A DNA stretch of 64,000 bases from Desulforadius tongensis (GCF_016907915.1 NZ_JAFBCW010000006.1:44306-108305), one strand, 5' to 3'. Shown: positions 16,339 through 26,419, counted from the stretch's first letter. Numbers and translations are program-made. Notes: generated by a model not told the origin, from the letters alone.

Positions 16339-18254
16339 TATTTAGCACCTCCCATCACCAGGGCGGTTGAGGATGAATCGGTAAAGGCCAGGGCCACAGT
16401 GATTACCAGTACAGCCAGGAAAAACACCAGAGCATAGGTCTGCATTTTACCGGTCTGCACGCAGCGCAGATTTTGGCCCAAACCCTTGGTAACGGCACCG
16501 ACCCCGTTTACTATCCCGTCCACAACATAAATATCAAACAGGTAGGTCATACGGGCACTGCCGTCTACAATTTTACGGTTAAACCAGAGGTACAGTTCGT
16601 CCACATAATATTTGTTATAGATCAGTTTGTAAACCGGCCGGAACATTCCGGCCAGCGCCCTGGCGTTGGCTTTATCTTTATCCTTTAGGTACAGCAGGTA
16701 AGCCAAACCAATACCTGCCGCCGCCAGGGCTGTGGAAATGAGCATGATGGGAATGTTCGGTTCCCCGTGATGCGGGTGGCCGAAGAAAATCCAATTCTGC
16801 CAAAGGGGATTACCGGGCGTACCTATTAAACCGGCCGCAGTGGCCATAACCGCCAGCACCAAAAGCGGCCCGGTCATACTCCCCGGCGACTCGTGGGGAT
16901 GATTTTCCGGTTTCTCTGCTCCAAAAAAGGCCAGGAAAATCATCCGCCAGATGTAGAAGGCCGTTAGAAAAGCAGTGCAGGAAGCCAGCGCGAATAATAC
17001 ATAATGTCCTTCCAAAAAGGTGGCCAGTAAAATCTCATCCTTGGACCAAAAACCGGCAAAGGGTGGAATGCCGGCAATGGCCAGTCCGCCAACCACAAAG
17101 GTCCACCCGGTAACGGGCATTTTTTTAATTAAACCGCCCATTTCCCATACGTCTGCCTTGTGGTGCAGGGCATGCAGCACAGAGCCCGCCCCCAAAAACA
17201 TCAACGCTTTAAAGAAGGCGTGGGTCCAAAGGTGGAAAAACGATGCGGTGAGACTGCCCACTCCCAGGGCCAGCATCATGTAACCCAACTGGCTGACGGT
17301 GGAATATGCCAGTATGCGCTTGATTTCCCGCTGGGTAATGGCAATGGTGGCCGCAAAAAAGGCGGTAAAGGCACCGGTTACAGCAACCAGGTGCATAGCT
17401 GGTTCCACTTCAGTAAACAAAAACATGGTTCGGCCCACCAGGTATACACCGGCCACCACCATGGTGGCAGCGTGAATTAACGCCGAAACCGGGGTGGGTC
17501 CTTCCATGGCGTCCGGCAGCCACACATGCAGCGGAAATTGACCGGATTTACCAACGGGACCGATAAACACCAGCACTGCAATCAACGTCATCATACCGGC
17601 AGTGGTATAATTTTCAAAATGGGGCATTATTTCAGACAGCTCATCCAGGTTCAGCGTGCCAAAGATAATTTGAATGGCCAGCATACCTAAAAGCAGGGCA
17701 AAATCTGCCACCCGGCAGGTAATAAAGGCCTTTTTAGCCGCTTCCCTGGCTGAAATTTTATGGCTGTAAAATCCAATTAACAGGTATGAACAAAGACCTA
17801 CCAGCTCCCAGAATATAAACATCTGCAGCAAATTGCTGGATAATATTAAACCCAGCATTGCCGCCGCAAATAATGACAGGTAGGAAAAGAATACCGGATA
17901 ACCGGGATCGCCTTTCATGTATCCTGTGGAGTAAATTTGCACCAGTGACGCCACCATGGTAACCATGAATATCATCATGGCCGATGACGGATCTAAATAA
18001 ATGCCGACATCCACGTTCAGCCCCTGCATTCCAAACCAGTGCACATCATAAATCAGCGGCCGGTGCTGGAAATGATTATCGGTGAATACACCGTAAGCAG
18101 CCAGTGCCGCCAGCGCAAAGGAACCCAGCATACAGGCAATGGAAACGGCGGCGCTGAGTTTTGGCCGCGGCCGGGTTATAAATACGATAACCAGGAATGA
18201 AAGGGCGGGCAGCAGAGGTACCAGCCAAGCGTGATGCATTGCAAACTCTACCAT
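16338..18254 (-). CDS. nuoL: NADH-quinone oxidoreductase-type subunit L
   Basis: About 638 residues; the distal antiporter-like subunit with the long lateral helix at the C-terminus. Conserved text includes FIFWELVGLCSYLLIGFY, FPLHVWLPDAMEGPTPVSAL and AYSTVSQLGYMMLALG. I chose the ATG at 18254; a GTG at 18269 and an ATG at 18239 are also in frame and the Shine-Dalgarno evidence is weak for all. An 87-base gap separates it from nuoK, the largest inside the operon, and contains one copy of the motif CTACCCTGAAAA. Confidence 0.93.
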   Translation of the reverse strand: MVEFAMHHAWLVPLLPALSFLVIVFITRPRPKLSAAVSIACMLGSFALAALAAYGVFTDNHFQHRPLIYDVHWFGMQGLNVDVGIYLDPSSAMMIFMVTMVASLVQIYSTGYMKGDPGYPVFFSYLSLFAAAMLGLILSSNLLQMFIFWELVGLCSYLLIGFYSHKISAREAAKKAFITCRVADFALLLGMLAIQIIFGTLNLDELSEIMPHFENYTTAGMMTLIAVLVFIGPVGKSGQFPLHVWLPDAMEGPTPVSALIHAATMVVAGVYLVGRTMFLFTEVEPAMHLVAVTGAFTAFFAATIAITQREIKRILAYSTVSQLGYMMLALGVGSLTASFFHLWTHAFFKALMFLGAGSVLHALHHKADVWEMGGLIKKMPVTGWTFVVGGLAIAGIPPFAGFWSKDEILLATFLEGHYVLFALASCTAFLTAFYIWRMIFLAFFGAEKPENHPHESPGSMTGPLLVLAVMATAAGLIGTPGNPLWQNWIFFGHPHHGEPNIPIMLISTALAAAGIGLAYLLYLKDKDKANARALAGMFRPVYKLIYNKYYVDELYLWFNRKIVDGSARMTYLFDIYVVDGIVNGVGAVTKGLGQNLRCVQTGKMQTYALVFFLAVLVITVALAFTDSSSTALVMGGAK

Positions 18255-18292
18255 AGTTATATACAGCACCTACCTTTATAAATGGAACTATC

Positions 18293-18304
18293 CTACCCTG
18301 AAAA
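18293..18304 (-). repeat. Intercistronic motif, copy 1 (upstream of nuoL)
   Basis: CTACCCTGAAAA on the plus strand (TTTTCAGGGTAG in the sense of transcription), in the nuoK-nuoL gap about 39 bases before the nuoL start. Identical 12-mers lie at 39959 and 53235. Confidence 0.6.
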
Positions 18305-18341
18305 GTGCTACCGTTTTAAAGCCGTTAGTTTTTACTCCCAG

Positions 18342-18659
18342 CTACCACTTGAGCCAATCAAAATCATCCAGATTAACGGATAAGCGGTGGCGGAAAATGG
18401 CAATAATAATTGCCAATGCCACCCCCACCTCTGCCGCTGCCACTGTGATGATAAAAATGGCAAATAACTGGCCGATGAAGGTACCGGGGGTAACATATTT
18501 ATTGAAAGCCACCAGGTTAATGTTCACAGCGTTCAGCATCAGCTCAATGCAGATCAGCACTGAAATGGCATTCTTTTTAACCAGCGCGCCAAACAATCCA
18601 ATCCCGAACAGAGCCGCCGAAAGCAGTACAAAGTGTACTGCACTAACGCCCATCAGCAT
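18342..18659 (-). CDS. nuoK: NADH-quinone oxidoreductase-type subunit K
   Basis: A 105-residue three-helix membrane subunit. The two conserved glutamates of the family appear in ICIELMLNAVNINLVAF and AAAEVGVALAIII; they form part of the proton path near the quinone end. Starts within the last 17 bases of nuoJ, so translation is probably coupled. Length is standard. Confidence 0.95.
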   Translation of the reverse strand: MLMGVSAVHFVLLSAALFGIGLFGALVKKNAISVLICIELMLNAVNINLVAFNKYVTPGTFIGQLFAIFIITVAAAEVGVALAIIIAIFRHRLSVNLDDFDWLKW

Positions 18660-19170
18660 CGGTATTCACCTCCCCGGCCAGGAAAACAGCACCGATTAAC
18701 GCCACCAGCAGCAGTATGGCAGCCGCTTCAAAAGGAACCACATACCTGGTCAACATCCATTCCCCGATACTGCTCACCGTATCTGCCGGAACGGTGCCGC
18801 CGGACAGCGGAACACTTTCTTTACTGACAGCAGCCAGAAAACCGGCCACCGCTAAAATCAATCCCGCCAGTGGAGCAGCAATGATTACCCGTTTGTTAAA
18901 CAGGCTGCTCTTTTCCATACTGCCCCGCTGGGTGAGCATAACGCCGAACACAACCATGATACAAACCGCCCCGGCATAAACTAAAACTTGCACGGCAGCC
19001 AGAAACATGGCATCTAACATGATGAATACGCCGGCAATACCTAAAAATGTCACCACCAGCCACAGTATGCTGTGCACGATGTTTTTACCGGTCACCACCA
19101 GCAGAGCCGATACGATGATTACCGCCGCCAGGGTCCAAAAAGCAGCTGCTTCCAAAGTTAACTCCATCAT
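18643..19170 (-). CDS. nuoJ: NADH-quinone oxidoreductase-type subunit J
   Basis: A 175-residue membrane subunit with five predicted helices. The segment VQVLVYAGAVCIMVVFGVML matches the helix-3 region that carries a pi-bulge in solved complex I structures. The start overlaps the nuoI stop by 4 bases (ATGA). Ordinary member of the operon. Confidence 0.95.
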   Translation of the reverse strand: MMELTLEAAAFWTLAAVIIVSALLVVTGKNIVHSILWLVVTFLGIAGVFIMLDAMFLAAVQVLVYAGAVCIMVVFGVMLTQRGSMEKSSLFNKRVIIAAPLAGLILAVAGFLAAVSKESVPLSGGTVPADTVSSIGEWMLTRYVVPFEAAAILLLVALIGAVFLAGEVNTDADGR

Positions 19171-19679
19171 TCTCCCCCCTCGGCCTTATTACCGAAAGCT
19201 GATCCTCCCCGGGCTCCGGCAGCCTTTTTAGCCGCTGCCGCCCTCTGGGCCGCTTCGGCCTCCAACCGTTCTTTTTCTTCCCGGGGCAGAGGCTCTTCAG
19301 CTGCCAAAACCACGGTCAATTTATCCCTCTTATACTGCGCCAGCTCAAAGTCTTTAACATACCCCAGCGCGTTTTTGGGACAAGCCTCCACGCACAGGCC
19401 GCAGAATAGGCAGTATTTAATATCCATGGTGTACTTTAACAACCGCTTTTTTCTGGCCACCGTTTCCGTTTCCATGGTAATTACTTTGTTCGGACAGGCC
19501 CTAACACACATTCCACAGCTGATGCAGGCATCTTTATTCAATTTAAATTTGCCGTGGAAACGGTCCGGCAGCGGGTATATTTCATCCGGATATTGTACGG
19601 TAACCTTTTTGGTAAACAATTCCTTCCAGGTAATTGCTAAGCCCTTTATCAATCCAGAACCGAACATCTGCATCACCAT
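19167..19679 (-). CDS. nuoI: NADH-quinone oxidoreductase-type subunit I, two [4Fe-4S] clusters
   Basis: A 170-residue ferredoxin-like subunit of the peripheral arm. Two cluster motifs are complete: CISCGMCVRACP and CLFCGLCVEACP (N6a and N6b). After residue 125 there is an alanine-, glutamate- and lysine-rich tail of about 40 residues that the compact family core does not need. The first five codons contain three ATGs; the first at 19679 overlaps nuoH by 7 bases, and the exact start is uncertain. It passes electrons to NuoB. Confidence 0.94.
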   Translation of the reverse strand: MVMQMFGSGLIKGLAITWKELFTKKVTVQYPDEIYPLPDRFHGKFKLNKDACISCGMCVRACPNKVITMETETVARKKRLLKYTMDIKYCLFCGLCVEACPKNALGYVKDFELAQYKRDKLTVVLAAEEPLPREEKERLEAEAAQRAAAAKKAAGARGGSAFGNKAEGGE

Positions 19680-20722
19680 CCAATCATATCCAAGACCTTA
19701 ATTGCCACACCGGTGACAAAGATGTTTGCCAGGGACAGCGGCACCAGCACCTTCCAGCCAAAACCCATCAGCTGGTCTACCCTGATCCGGGGATAAGTCC
19801 AGCGCAGCCACATGAACAGGAAGATCAGCACGTAAACTTTGAGCAGCATCCAAATCCATCCCGGTATGAACGTCAGACCAAAAGGAGCCAGCCAGCCGCC
19901 TAAAAACAGTGTGGCAGCCATAAAGGATACCAGCACCATGTTGGCATATTCTGCCAGGAAGAACATAGCAAACCCCATGCCGGAATATTCCGTGAAGGGA
20001 CCGGCCACAATCTCCGATTCACCTTCGGCCAAGTCAAAGGGAGCGCGGTTGCACTCAGCCACACCCGCTATAAAGTAAATTAAGAATGCCACCGGTTGGG
20101 TAAAGATAAACCAGGTATTCTCCTGAGCCCGGATAATTTCACTCATGTTCAGCGTACCGGTAATCATAACCACCCCGAGAATGGCCAGTACCATGGGCAG
20201 TTCATAACTGATCATTTGGGCCACAACCCGCATGCCGCCCAGCAGTGAATACTTGTTGTTAGAAGCCCAACCGGCCATCCAAAAGATTACCGTGGAAAGC
20301 GATGCCACTGCTAAAAAGTAAAACACACCGATATTCAGTTCCACAGCGGCCATGTTCTCTCCAAAGGGCACCACCATAAACACCATCAGCGGCGGAGCAA
20401 ATATCAGCGCCGGGGACAACAGAAACAGTATTTTGTCCGCCCCCCTGGGAATGATAATTTCTTTACTAATCAACTTGCCGATATCGGCGGTGGTCTGCAG
20501 CAGTCCCTTGGGGCCCACCCTGTTGGGACCGTACCGGCATTGAATATATCCCGCGATCTTGCGTTCCATATATACAAGCCACAGGGCATTGATCAGAACA
20601 AACACCAGTATGGCCAGCAGTTTAAACATCACCAATACGGCATCGCTCAAAAGCGGTGATAACCCGCTATTTTCCATTATATTCCTTATTGAACCGGCAG
20701 TATTAACAAATAAGTTTTCCAT
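19673..20722 (-). CDS. nuoH: NADH-quinone oxidoreductase-type subunit H
   Basis: A 349-residue membrane subunit that, with NuoB and NuoD, forms the quinone-binding chamber. It contains the family segments YMERKIAGYIQCRYGPNRVG and GVAECNRAPFDLAEGESEIV, the latter rich in conserved acidic residues lining the chamber. It starts 29 bases after nuoD and overlaps nuoI. Typical length. Confidence 0.95.
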   Translation of the reverse strand: MENLFVNTAGSIRNIMENSGLSPLLSDAVLVMFKLLAILVFVLINALWLVYMERKIAGYIQCRYGPNRVGPKGLLQTTADIGKLISKEIIIPRGADKILFLLSPALIFAPPLMVFMVVPFGENMAAVELNIGVFYFLAVASLSTVIFWMAGWASNNKYSLLGGMRVVAQMISYELPMVLAILGVVMITGTLNMSEIIRAQENTWFIFTQPVAFLIYFIAGVAECNRAPFDLAEGESEIVAGPFTEYSGMGFAMFFLAEYANMVLVSFMAATLFLGGWLAPFGLTFIPGWIWMLLKVYVLIFLFMWLRWTYPRIRVDQLMGFGWKVLVPLSLANIFVTGVAIKVLDMIGW

Positions 20723-20751
20723 GCCAATTCTCCCCTATAAATCCTTTTTGT

Positions 20752-21858
20752 TTAACAATCAACTTCACCCAAAACAATATCTATGCTTCCTAAAATGGCC
20801 ACTACATCGGCAATTTTCCAGCCCCTGCACATTTCATCAATTAAGTCCAAATTGATAAAGGAAGGACGCCGGACGTGTACCCGGTAAGGGTTAACGGTCC
20901 CGTCACTGACCACGTAGTAACCCAAAATACCCTTGGCACCTTCAATTTCGTGATAAACATCGCCCTTGGGCGGTTTAAGTACCTTGGGCACTTTGGCCAT
21001 CACCGGACCCTCCGGCAGTTCCTGCAGTTGTTCCAGCGCCTGTTTAATGATACGGTGAGACTGGCGCATTTCTAAAATACGGCAGTAATAGCGGTCAAAA
21101 CAATCCCCGTTTTTACCCACCGGTACTTCAAAATCAAAGCGATCATATATACCGTACGGGCGTGCTTTACGCAGATCATACTTTACACCGGAACCGCGCA
21201 GCACAGGCCCGCTCAAGCTGTATTTAACGGCTTTTTCAGCGGGCAGTATACCGATACCCTTGGTGCGGGCCTGGAATATTTCATTACCGGTAATCAGGCC
21301 GTCATACTCATCCACACAGGATGGAAATTCTTGCAGAAACTTTTTTATGGCCGGGTAAAATTCTTCCGGCAGATCAGCGGCAACCCCGCCCACCCGTATA
21401 TAACTAAAGGTCATGCGGGAGCCGCAGATCATTTCAAACATGTCCATTAATTTTTCCCGCTCTCTAAAGGGATACATAAAACCGGTAAAACCGCCCAGGT
21501 CCAGGGCGTAAGCGCCGGTGGCAATACAGTGACTGGCAATGCGGGACATCTCGGAAACAATTACCCGGATATATTCCGCCCTTTCCGGCACCTCTACACC
21601 AATCATTTTTTCCACCGCCTGAACATACCCCAGGTTATTCAGCATGGCTGCCAGGTAATCCAAACGGTCGGTATAGGGAATAACCTGGGTATAGGTCCGG
21701 GATTCGGCCAGTTTTTCTATCCCCCGGTGCAGGTAGCCCAACACAGGTTCTGCTTTAACAATGGTTTCACCGTCCAGGTGCAGTATTAGGCGAAAAACAC
21801 CGTGGGTTGCGGGGTGCTGGGGACCCATATTCAAAGTAAACTCTTCCGTTCTCAACAT
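20752..21858 (-). CDS. nuoD: NADH-quinone oxidoreductase-type subunit D
   Basis: A 368-residue 49-kDa-type subunit related to the large subunit of NiFe hydrogenases, without the nickel ligands. It begins [20 protein letters not shown], where HPATHG borders the quinone site. The ATG is preceded by GAGAGG and lies 4 bases after nuoC; the reading frame is open 23 codons further upstream into nuoC but that extension is not conserved text. NuoC and NuoD are separate here, unlike the E. coli fusion. Confidence 0.95.
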   Translation of the reverse strand: MLRTEEFTLNMGPQHPATHGVFRLILHLDGETIVKAEPVLGYLHRGIEKLAESRTYTQVIPYTDRLDYLAAMLNNLGYVQAVEKMIGVEVPERAEYIRVIVSEMSRIASHCIATGAYALDLGGFTGFMYPFREREKLMDMFEMICGSRMTFSYIRVGGVAADLPEEFYPAIKKFLQEFPSCVDEYDGLITGNEIFQARTKGIGILPAEKAVKYSLSGPVLRGSGVKYDLRKARPYGIYDRFDFEVPVGKNGDCFDRYYCRILEMRQSHRIIKQALEQLQELPEGPVMAKVPKVLKPPKGDVYHEIEGAKGILGYYVVSDGTVNPYRVHVRRPSFINLDLIDEMCRGWKIADVVAILGSIDIVLGEVDC

Positions 21859-21862
21859 ACCT

Positions 21863-22297
21863 CTACACCTCTCTCCCGCCGGTCCATTTAAAGTCTTTTC
21901 GCAGCGGGTGACCTTCAAAGTTATCATCCAGCAGAATCCGCCGCATATCCGGGTGACCGGTGAAGTTAATACCCATCAGGTCGTAAATTTCTCGTTCCAT
22001 CCATACCGCACCGGGCCAAATTGAAAACATCGACGGTACTGCCGCCTTTTCTTTGTCTACCTTTGTTTTAATCATTAACATGTCACCCCGGCACAGGCGG
22101 CAGACATTGTACACTATTTCAAAATAATCTTTATAATCCACAGCAGTTTCATCGGTTAGATAGTTAAATCCATAAACATCCCTCAGCTGCCGCATCAGCG
22201 GCAGCAGTTCTTCCTCCGCCACAGTTACGGAGTTTTTATTGATTTCTATTGACCGGTATTTATCTTTCAGTTCCTGTATTATTTGATTGCTTTCCAC
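21863..22297 (-). CDS. nuoC: NADH-quinone oxidoreductase-type subunit C
   Basis: A 144-residue 30-kDa-type subunit. The conserved C-terminal signature is clear: [20 protein letters not shown] followed by EGHPLRKDF. It stabilises NuoD at the base of the peripheral arm. Starts 19 bases inside nuoB. Somewhat shorter than proteobacterial NuoC but usual for 11-subunit complexes. Confidence 0.94.
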   Translation of the reverse strand: MESNQIIQELKDKYRSIEINKNSVTVAEEELLPLMRQLRDVYGFNYLTDETAVDYKDYFEIVYNVCRLCRGDMLMIKTKVDKEKAAVPSMFSIWPGAVWMEREIYDLMGINFTGHPDMRRILLDDNFEGHPLRKDFKWTGGREV

Positions 22298-22836
22298 GGC
22301 TCGCTTTCCACCACCTTGGGGTTTTTCACCTTTTCTTTCAGCAGCAGCATCCCATGAATTAAAGCATCCGGCCGGGGTGGGCAGCCGGGAATATACACAT
22401 CCACCGGCAAAAGCTTATCTGCACCCGGTACAACAGAATATGAATCAACAAAGGGGCCGCCGGAAATGGCGCAGCTGCCCATGGCCACCACCCACTTGGG
22501 TTCCGGCATTTGATCGTAGATGCGTCTTACATAGGGTGCCATTTTTTTCGTAATGGTACCGGCTACAATCATCACATCTGCCTGGCGGGGTGATGGCCGA
22601 AATACTTCGTATCCAAAGCGGGCCAGGTCAAAGCGGGGGCCGCCGGCAGCCATCATTTCTATGGCACAGCAGGCCAGCCCAAAGGTTACCGGCCACAGGG
22701 AATTGGCCCGGGCCAGGTTCAGCAGTTTTTCCAACGGGGCCAGCGCAATGGTGCGTTTAACCTGTTCAACAATTACGGGATCGGCGGTTAATTCTTCCAC
22801 CGGGTGTCTTTCTGGGGATGGTTTTTTTACCTCCAT
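22279..22836 (-). CDS. nuoB: NADH-quinone oxidoreductase-type subunit B, cluster N2
   Basis: A 185-residue subunit that holds the terminal [4Fe-4S] cluster N2. The adjacent cysteines are visible in [12 protein letters not shown], with further ligands in MGSCAISGG and [11 protein letters not shown]. The ATG follows AAAGGAG at 7 bases and overlaps the nuoA stop by 10 bases; the frame extends further upstream without a better site. It delivers electrons to quinone at the NuoB/D/H interface. Confidence 0.95.
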   Translation of the reverse strand: MEVKKPSPERHPVEELTADPVIVEQVKRTIALAPLEKLLNLARANSLWPVTFGLACCAIEMMAAGGPRFDLARFGYEVFRPSPRQADVMIVAGTITKKMAPYVRRIYDQMPEPKWVVAMGSCAISGGPFVDSYSVVPGADKLLPVDVYIPGCPPRPDALIHGMLLLKEKVKNPKVVESEPWKAIK

Positions 22837-23183
22837 TCCAATGCTCCTTTCTTCCAGGCATACCACAGGCCAACCACCAGGATAAAGAGGAAAATAATCA
22901 TTTCAATAAAGGCAAATAACCCCAGGCTGTTAAACTTCACCGCCCATGGGTATAGATAAATTGTTTCTACATCGAATATCACAAATAACAGTGCGTAAAC
23001 AAAGTACTGGGCCCTAAATCGCACCCAGGTGGGGCCTTGGGTGGGCGGACCGCATTCATAGGGTTCTTCTTTAACAGCATTTTTGCGACGGGGGTGAATT
23101 AAAAATGATGCCGCTAAACCGCCTGCACCAAATACCACTCCCACAATAAGAAAAATTAAAATCACTCCACCTTCAGGCAGCAT
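22827..23183 (-). CDS. nuoA: NADH-quinone oxidoreductase-type subunit A
   Basis: A 118-residue membrane subunit, first gene of the operon. The conserved loop EEPYECGPP with its cysteine and the helix text [15 protein letters not shown] identify it. ATG preceded by GGAGGG at about 10 bases. No nuoE, nuoF or nuoG is present on either side, so the complex lacks an NADH-oxidising module in this operon. Confidence 0.95.
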   Translation of the reverse strand: MLPEGGVILIFLIVGVVFGAGGLAASFLIHPRRKNAVKEEPYECGPPTQGPTWVRFRAQYFVYALLFVIFDVETIYLYPWAVKFNSLGLFAFIEMIIFLFILVVGLWYAWKKGALEWR

Positions 23184-23614
23184 TCTTTATATCCCTCCTT
23201 TTATTGGTTTGCCGGTTTCGCAAGCGACAGCGAATCAACTTGAGATTTAAAAACATATTAGCTTTTTAATTAATTTAATTTCAATGATTAAGATCACATA
23301 TTGAGGGTAAATTGAGGGTAAATTTTAAAAATAGAATAAATTTCCTTATTATTTGGAAAATATTATCTTTTATTTATTTTCTATTATTTACAAAGATAAA
23401 AGGCTGTTTCTAAAATTTATAAGAAACATAAATAATAATAACACAAATCCAGCGCCCAGCAATAAAATTATTATTATTATTTCATGGTATTATTTGTAAC
23501 ACATACCAATACAATACAGTTGTATCCACAGCGATTATGTTATTTCTACCGGTATTTAAATAATATTGATTGAATATTCTGTTATTTTAGAGCAAAAAAA
23601 ATATCCTTTTCAGT
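23184..23614. other. AT-rich gap upstream of the nuo operon
   Basis: This 431-bp region holds no credible gene and must contain the nuo promoter, but I found no convincing -35/-10 pair on the minus strand. Visible structure: a direct repeat of ATTGAGGGTAA at about 23301-23322, inverted AATAATAATAA/TTATTATTATT arms around 23431-23481, and a GGTATTATTTGTAACACATACC partial palindrome near 23486-23507. Any of these could bind a regulator. Confidence 0.5.
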
Positions 23615-24430
23615 TTAACATTCAGTTTTTTTATACTTACTAATCACCTCAGCCACCGGCCCAAAACTTGTACGGTGAATGGCACTGGGACCGTACCGCC
23701 GCAGTTTGGCCAGGTGCTCCGCAGTGGGGTATCCTTTGTGTTTATCAAATCCGTACTGGGGATACCGGTTGTGATATTGTTCCATAATCTTATCCCGGTG
23801 AGTTTTGGCCATAATTGAAGCGGCAGCAATGGAGGCACTTAATCCATCCCCGCCTACAATACGGGTTTGGGGTATTTTTATAGTTGGTACGTTAATACCG
23901 TCAATTAATACATGCTGGGGAGTGGTGGTCAAATTATCCACCGCACGCTTCATGGCCAGCATTGATGCCCGGTAAATGTTCAGCCGGCAGATTTCCTCCA
24001 CCGAAGCCTCTCCCGTGGCCCAGCAAAGGGCGTTTGCTTTTATTTCTTCAGCCAGCTGCCGGCGCCTATCTGCAGACAGCTTTTTGGAATCATTGAGGCC
24101 GTATAACTTAATCTCCGGAGGCAAAATAACGGCAGCGGCCACCACCGGCCCGGCCAGCGGGCCGCGCCCCGCTTCATCTACCCCGGCTATGTACTGCTTG
24201 CCCCGGCAGACAAGCTCTCTTTCATATTTAAACAGCTCTTGCAGTCTTATGTATTCCCGTTTTAATTTTTCCCGCCTGCGCTGTAAGTATTGATATATTT
24301 TCTGCACCCCTACCCTGGGGTCTTCAGCCAGCGATTTTATCAACTGCTCATCAACAGATTCATTATCCAGTTGATTTTTAACTATTTCTTTTATCTCTGC
24401 CACCGTCAAATTCACAATATTCAAACCCAA
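23615..24430 (-). CDS. rnhB: Ribonuclease HII
   Basis: A 271-residue type 2 RNase H that cleaves RNA in RNA-DNA hybrids, including single ribonucleotides. The catalytic Asp-Glu pair is at 85-86 in [17 protein letters not shown], further acidic sites are in LNDSKKLS and VLIDG. The first 75 residues are the extra N-terminal domain also found in Bacillus RnhB. The start is unclear: TTG at 24430 or 24424, or GTG at 24412, all with poor Shine-Dalgarno matches. Last gene of the ribosome/export operon, 13 bases after rbgA. Confidence 0.92.
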   Translation of the reverse strand: MGLNIVNLTVAEIKEIVKNQLDNESVDEQLIKSLAEDPRVGVQKIYQYLQRRREKLKREYIRLQELFKYERELVCRGKQYIAGVDEAGRGPLAGPVVAAAVILPPEIKLYGLNDSKKLSADRRRQLAEEIKANALCWATGEASVEEICRLNIYRASMLAMKRAVDNLTTTPQHVLIDGINVPTIKIPQTRIVGGDGLSASIAAASIMAKTHRDKIMEQYHNRYPQYGFDKHKGYPTAEHLAKLRRYGPSAIHRTSFGPVAEVISKYKKTEC

Positions 24431-24443
24431 TCATCCATTTCTT

Positions 24444-25316
24444 TTAATTAATACCTTCTTCACCAGGTCTTTCCAGCGATATTCGCCCCAGCTTGCCGGC
24501 TCTGAATTCTTTCAGCACCAGCACTGCCGCCTTATGGGTATCCACCACCCCGCCGCTGAGCAGCATGCCTCTTCGGGCACCAATTTGCTGCAGCAGCTGA
24601 AAGCTGTCTTCCCCGATATCACTTAACTTGTACCTGGCAGTGAGGTTTTCAGGTTTAATTTTCGTTAATATCTTCAGCAGGTACAATGCCACCTCTTCCA
24701 CATTGACCACCTGCTCTTTTATAGCCCCGGTGGCAGCCAGTTTCAGCCCCACTTCAGCATCTTCAAATTTGGGCCAAAGTATACCCGGGGTATCCAGCAG
24801 TTCCATATCTTTGTTAATCTTTATCATTTGCTTTCCTTTGGTTACCCCCGGTGTGTCGCCGGTTTTGGCCGATCTGCGCCGGGATAAGCGGTTAATAAAG
24901 GATGACTTGCCCACATTGGGTATGCCCAAGACCATACAGCGCACCGCCCTGGGCCGCCTGCCCGCTGCAGCCATTTCAGCCATTTTTTCCGCCACCAATC
25001 TTTTGGCCGCTTTTGGAATTTCAGCAAACCCCCGGCCTTTAACGGAATCCACAGCCACTGTAATGATGTGCTTTTCCTTTAAGGCCTCTTCCCACTGTTC
25101 GGTAATTTCAGGGTCCGCCAGGTCCGCCTTGTTTAATACCACCAGCCTGGGTTTGGAACCCAGAATTTTATCAATCATGGGATTTCGACTGCTGATTGGA
25201 ATTCTGGCATCCAGCAGTTCTATTACCACATCCACCAGCTTGAGGTTTTGCTGCACCAAACGCTTGGCTTTGGCCATATGGCCGGGATACCATTGGATAG
25301 TACTCTGCTGTTCCAC
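24444..25316 (-). CDS. rbgA: Ribosome biogenesis GTPase A (RbgA/YlqF)
   Basis: A 290-residue circularly permuted GTPase. The G4 motif NKAD (about 57-60) precedes G1 GIPNVGKSSFINRL (about 131-144) and G3 DTPGI (about 174-178), the diagnostic order for this family. RbgA promotes late maturation of the 50S subunit. The N-terminus QWYPGHMAKAKR is characteristic. It lies between lepB and rnhB, matching the order known in Bacillus apart from the inserted lepB. Confidence 0.95.
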   Translation of the reverse strand: MEQQSTIQWYPGHMAKAKRLVQQNLKLVDVVIELLDARIPISSRNPMIDKILGSKPRLVVLNKADLADPEITEQWEEALKEKHIITVAVDSVKGRGFAEIPKAAKRLVAEKMAEMAAAGRRPRAVRCMVLGIPNVGKSSFINRLSRRRSAKTGDTPGVTKGKQMIKINKDMELLDTPGILWPKFEDAEVGLKLAATGAIKEQVVNVEEVALYLLKILTKIKPENLTARYKLSDIGEDSFQLLQQIGARRGMLLSGGVVDTHKAAVLVLKEFRAGKLGRISLERPGEEGIN

Positions 25317-25336
25317 TTATCTTTTCACCACCGTTT

Positions 25337-25900
25337 TCAGCCGGCCAGCCCCAGGCGGTTTACCGGCCAGTAAATAAGCACTGCTTTACCGATTATTAAA
25401 TTCTCCGGCAGAAAGCCCCAGTAGCGGCTGTCTTCACTGTTGTTCCTGTTGTCCCCCAGCATTAGATAATGGCCTGCAGGAACTTTTACCGGGCCGTAAT
25501 TGCCATATCGAATGCCGGCGGGCAGATAATCCTCCGGAACAAGTTTACCGTTTATGTACAGTTTGCTGTCCCGCAGCTCCACTGTATCCCCCGGCTCTCC
25601 AATCAGGCGTTTTACAAAGTTCCTGCTGGGATCCCTGGGGTATTTAAACACCACTATGTCCCCCCGTTTCGGTTCATCAAAATAGTAGGATATTTTGCTG
25701 ACAATGATCCGGTCGTTTATCATTAGGGTCGGTTCCATGGAACCGGAGGGAATATAGAAGGGTTCCACAATAAACATGCGGATTACCACCGCCAGTACGA
25801 CAGCAATAACCACAGACTCTATTATTTCCCGAACAGGGTTTTTCTTATTTTTTTGCCCCACTGCTTTAGCTTCATGGTCAACACTTTCCAATGCGTGCAC
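25337..25900 (-). CDS. lepB: Signal peptidase I
   Basis: A 187-residue type I signal peptidase with one N-terminal membrane anchor (about 25-45). The catalytic serine is Ser54 in IPSGSMEPTL and the general-base lysine Lys97 in NFVKRLIGEPGD; GDNRNNSEDSRYWG is the conserved box E. It removes signal peptides from exported proteins outside the membrane. It lies 102 bases after rplS, behind a strong terminator, so it needs read-through or its own promoter. Confidence 0.95.
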   Translation of the reverse strand: MHALESVDHEAKAVGQKNKKNPVREIIESVVIAVVLAVVIRMFIVEPFYIPSGSMEPTLMINDRIIVSKISYYFDEPKRGDIVVFKYPRDPSRNFVKRLIGEPGDTVELRDSKLYINGKLVPEDYLPAGIRYGNYGPVKVPAGHYLMLGDNRNNSEDSRYWGFLPENLIIGKAVLIYWPVNRLGLAG

Positions 25901-25965
25901 CCCCTCTTTGACGCGAGCAGTTCTATAAACGCTCTGCCGGGCAGGGCTTAAAGGAGCCCAGACGA

Positions 25966-25999
25966 GAAAAGGGACTGCCTGCAGTGAGCCAGTCCCTTT
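25966..25999 (-). terminator. Intrinsic terminator after rplS
   Basis: On the minus strand AAAGGGACTG (25990-25999 complement) and CAGTCCCTTT (25968-25977 complement) form a 10-bp stem with a 12-base loop, followed by TT. Confidence 0.82.
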
Positions 26000-26002
26000 A
26001 AT

Positions 26003-26347
26003 TTACTTTCTCAGTTCTTTAATGCGGGCAGCTTTACCGCGCAGGTTACGCAGGTAGTACAGTCTAGCCCTTCTAACGCGACCACGACGAATAACTTCGA
26101 TTTTATCAACTTTTTTACTGTGCAGCGGGAATGTTCTTTCCACTCCCACGCCATAGGAAACCCGGCGCACGGTAAAGGTTTCGCTTAAACCGGAGCCCCG
26201 GCGCCTGATAACAACACCTTCAAATACCTGAATACGCTCACGGTTACCCTCAACAACCTTTTGGTGCACTCTAACTGTATCACCGGGCTTAAATTCAGGA
26301 ATGTTTTCTTTCATATACTCTTGTTCCAGTGACTTAATGAGGTTCAT
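26003..26347 (-). CDS. rplS: Ribosomal protein bL19
   Basis: A 114-residue bL19, with [19 protein letters not shown] and VYGV-type core text [18 protein letters not shown]. It sits at the 30S-50S interface. It has its own promoter with a leader of about 72 bases and a terminator directly behind, so it can be expressed separately from trmD upstream and lepB downstream. Start ATG after a GGAGGGAC Shine-Dalgarno. Confidence 0.97.
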   Translation of the reverse strand: MNLIKSLEQEYMKENIPEFKPGDTVRVHQKVVEGNRERIQVFEGVVIRRRGSGLSETFTVRRVSYGVGVERTFPLHSKKVDKIEVIRRGRVRRARLYYLRNLRGKAARIKELRK

Positions 26348-26419
26348 TACAGTCCCTCCTTCCTGCCTAGACGTTCATACCCTTTTCTTGTAAGGTAGCG
26401 GACCGCCCGTATTCAAACA
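26348..26419 (-). ncRNA. Possible L19 autoregulatory leader
   Basis: The rplS transcript would start near 26419. The leader contains GGTCCGCTACC and later GGGTATGAACG, which can pair as UACC-UU/AAGGGUA, then the Shine-Dalgarno. Low-GC Gram-positive bacteria have a described L19 leader element; the resemblance is judged from memory and by eye only. Confidence 0.4.

Noticed and set aside
13946..17480. Many open plus-strand frames opposite nuoL, nuoM and nuoN
   Set aside because: GC-biased codon positions in membrane-protein genes open antisense frames; none has a start signal or recognisable domain.
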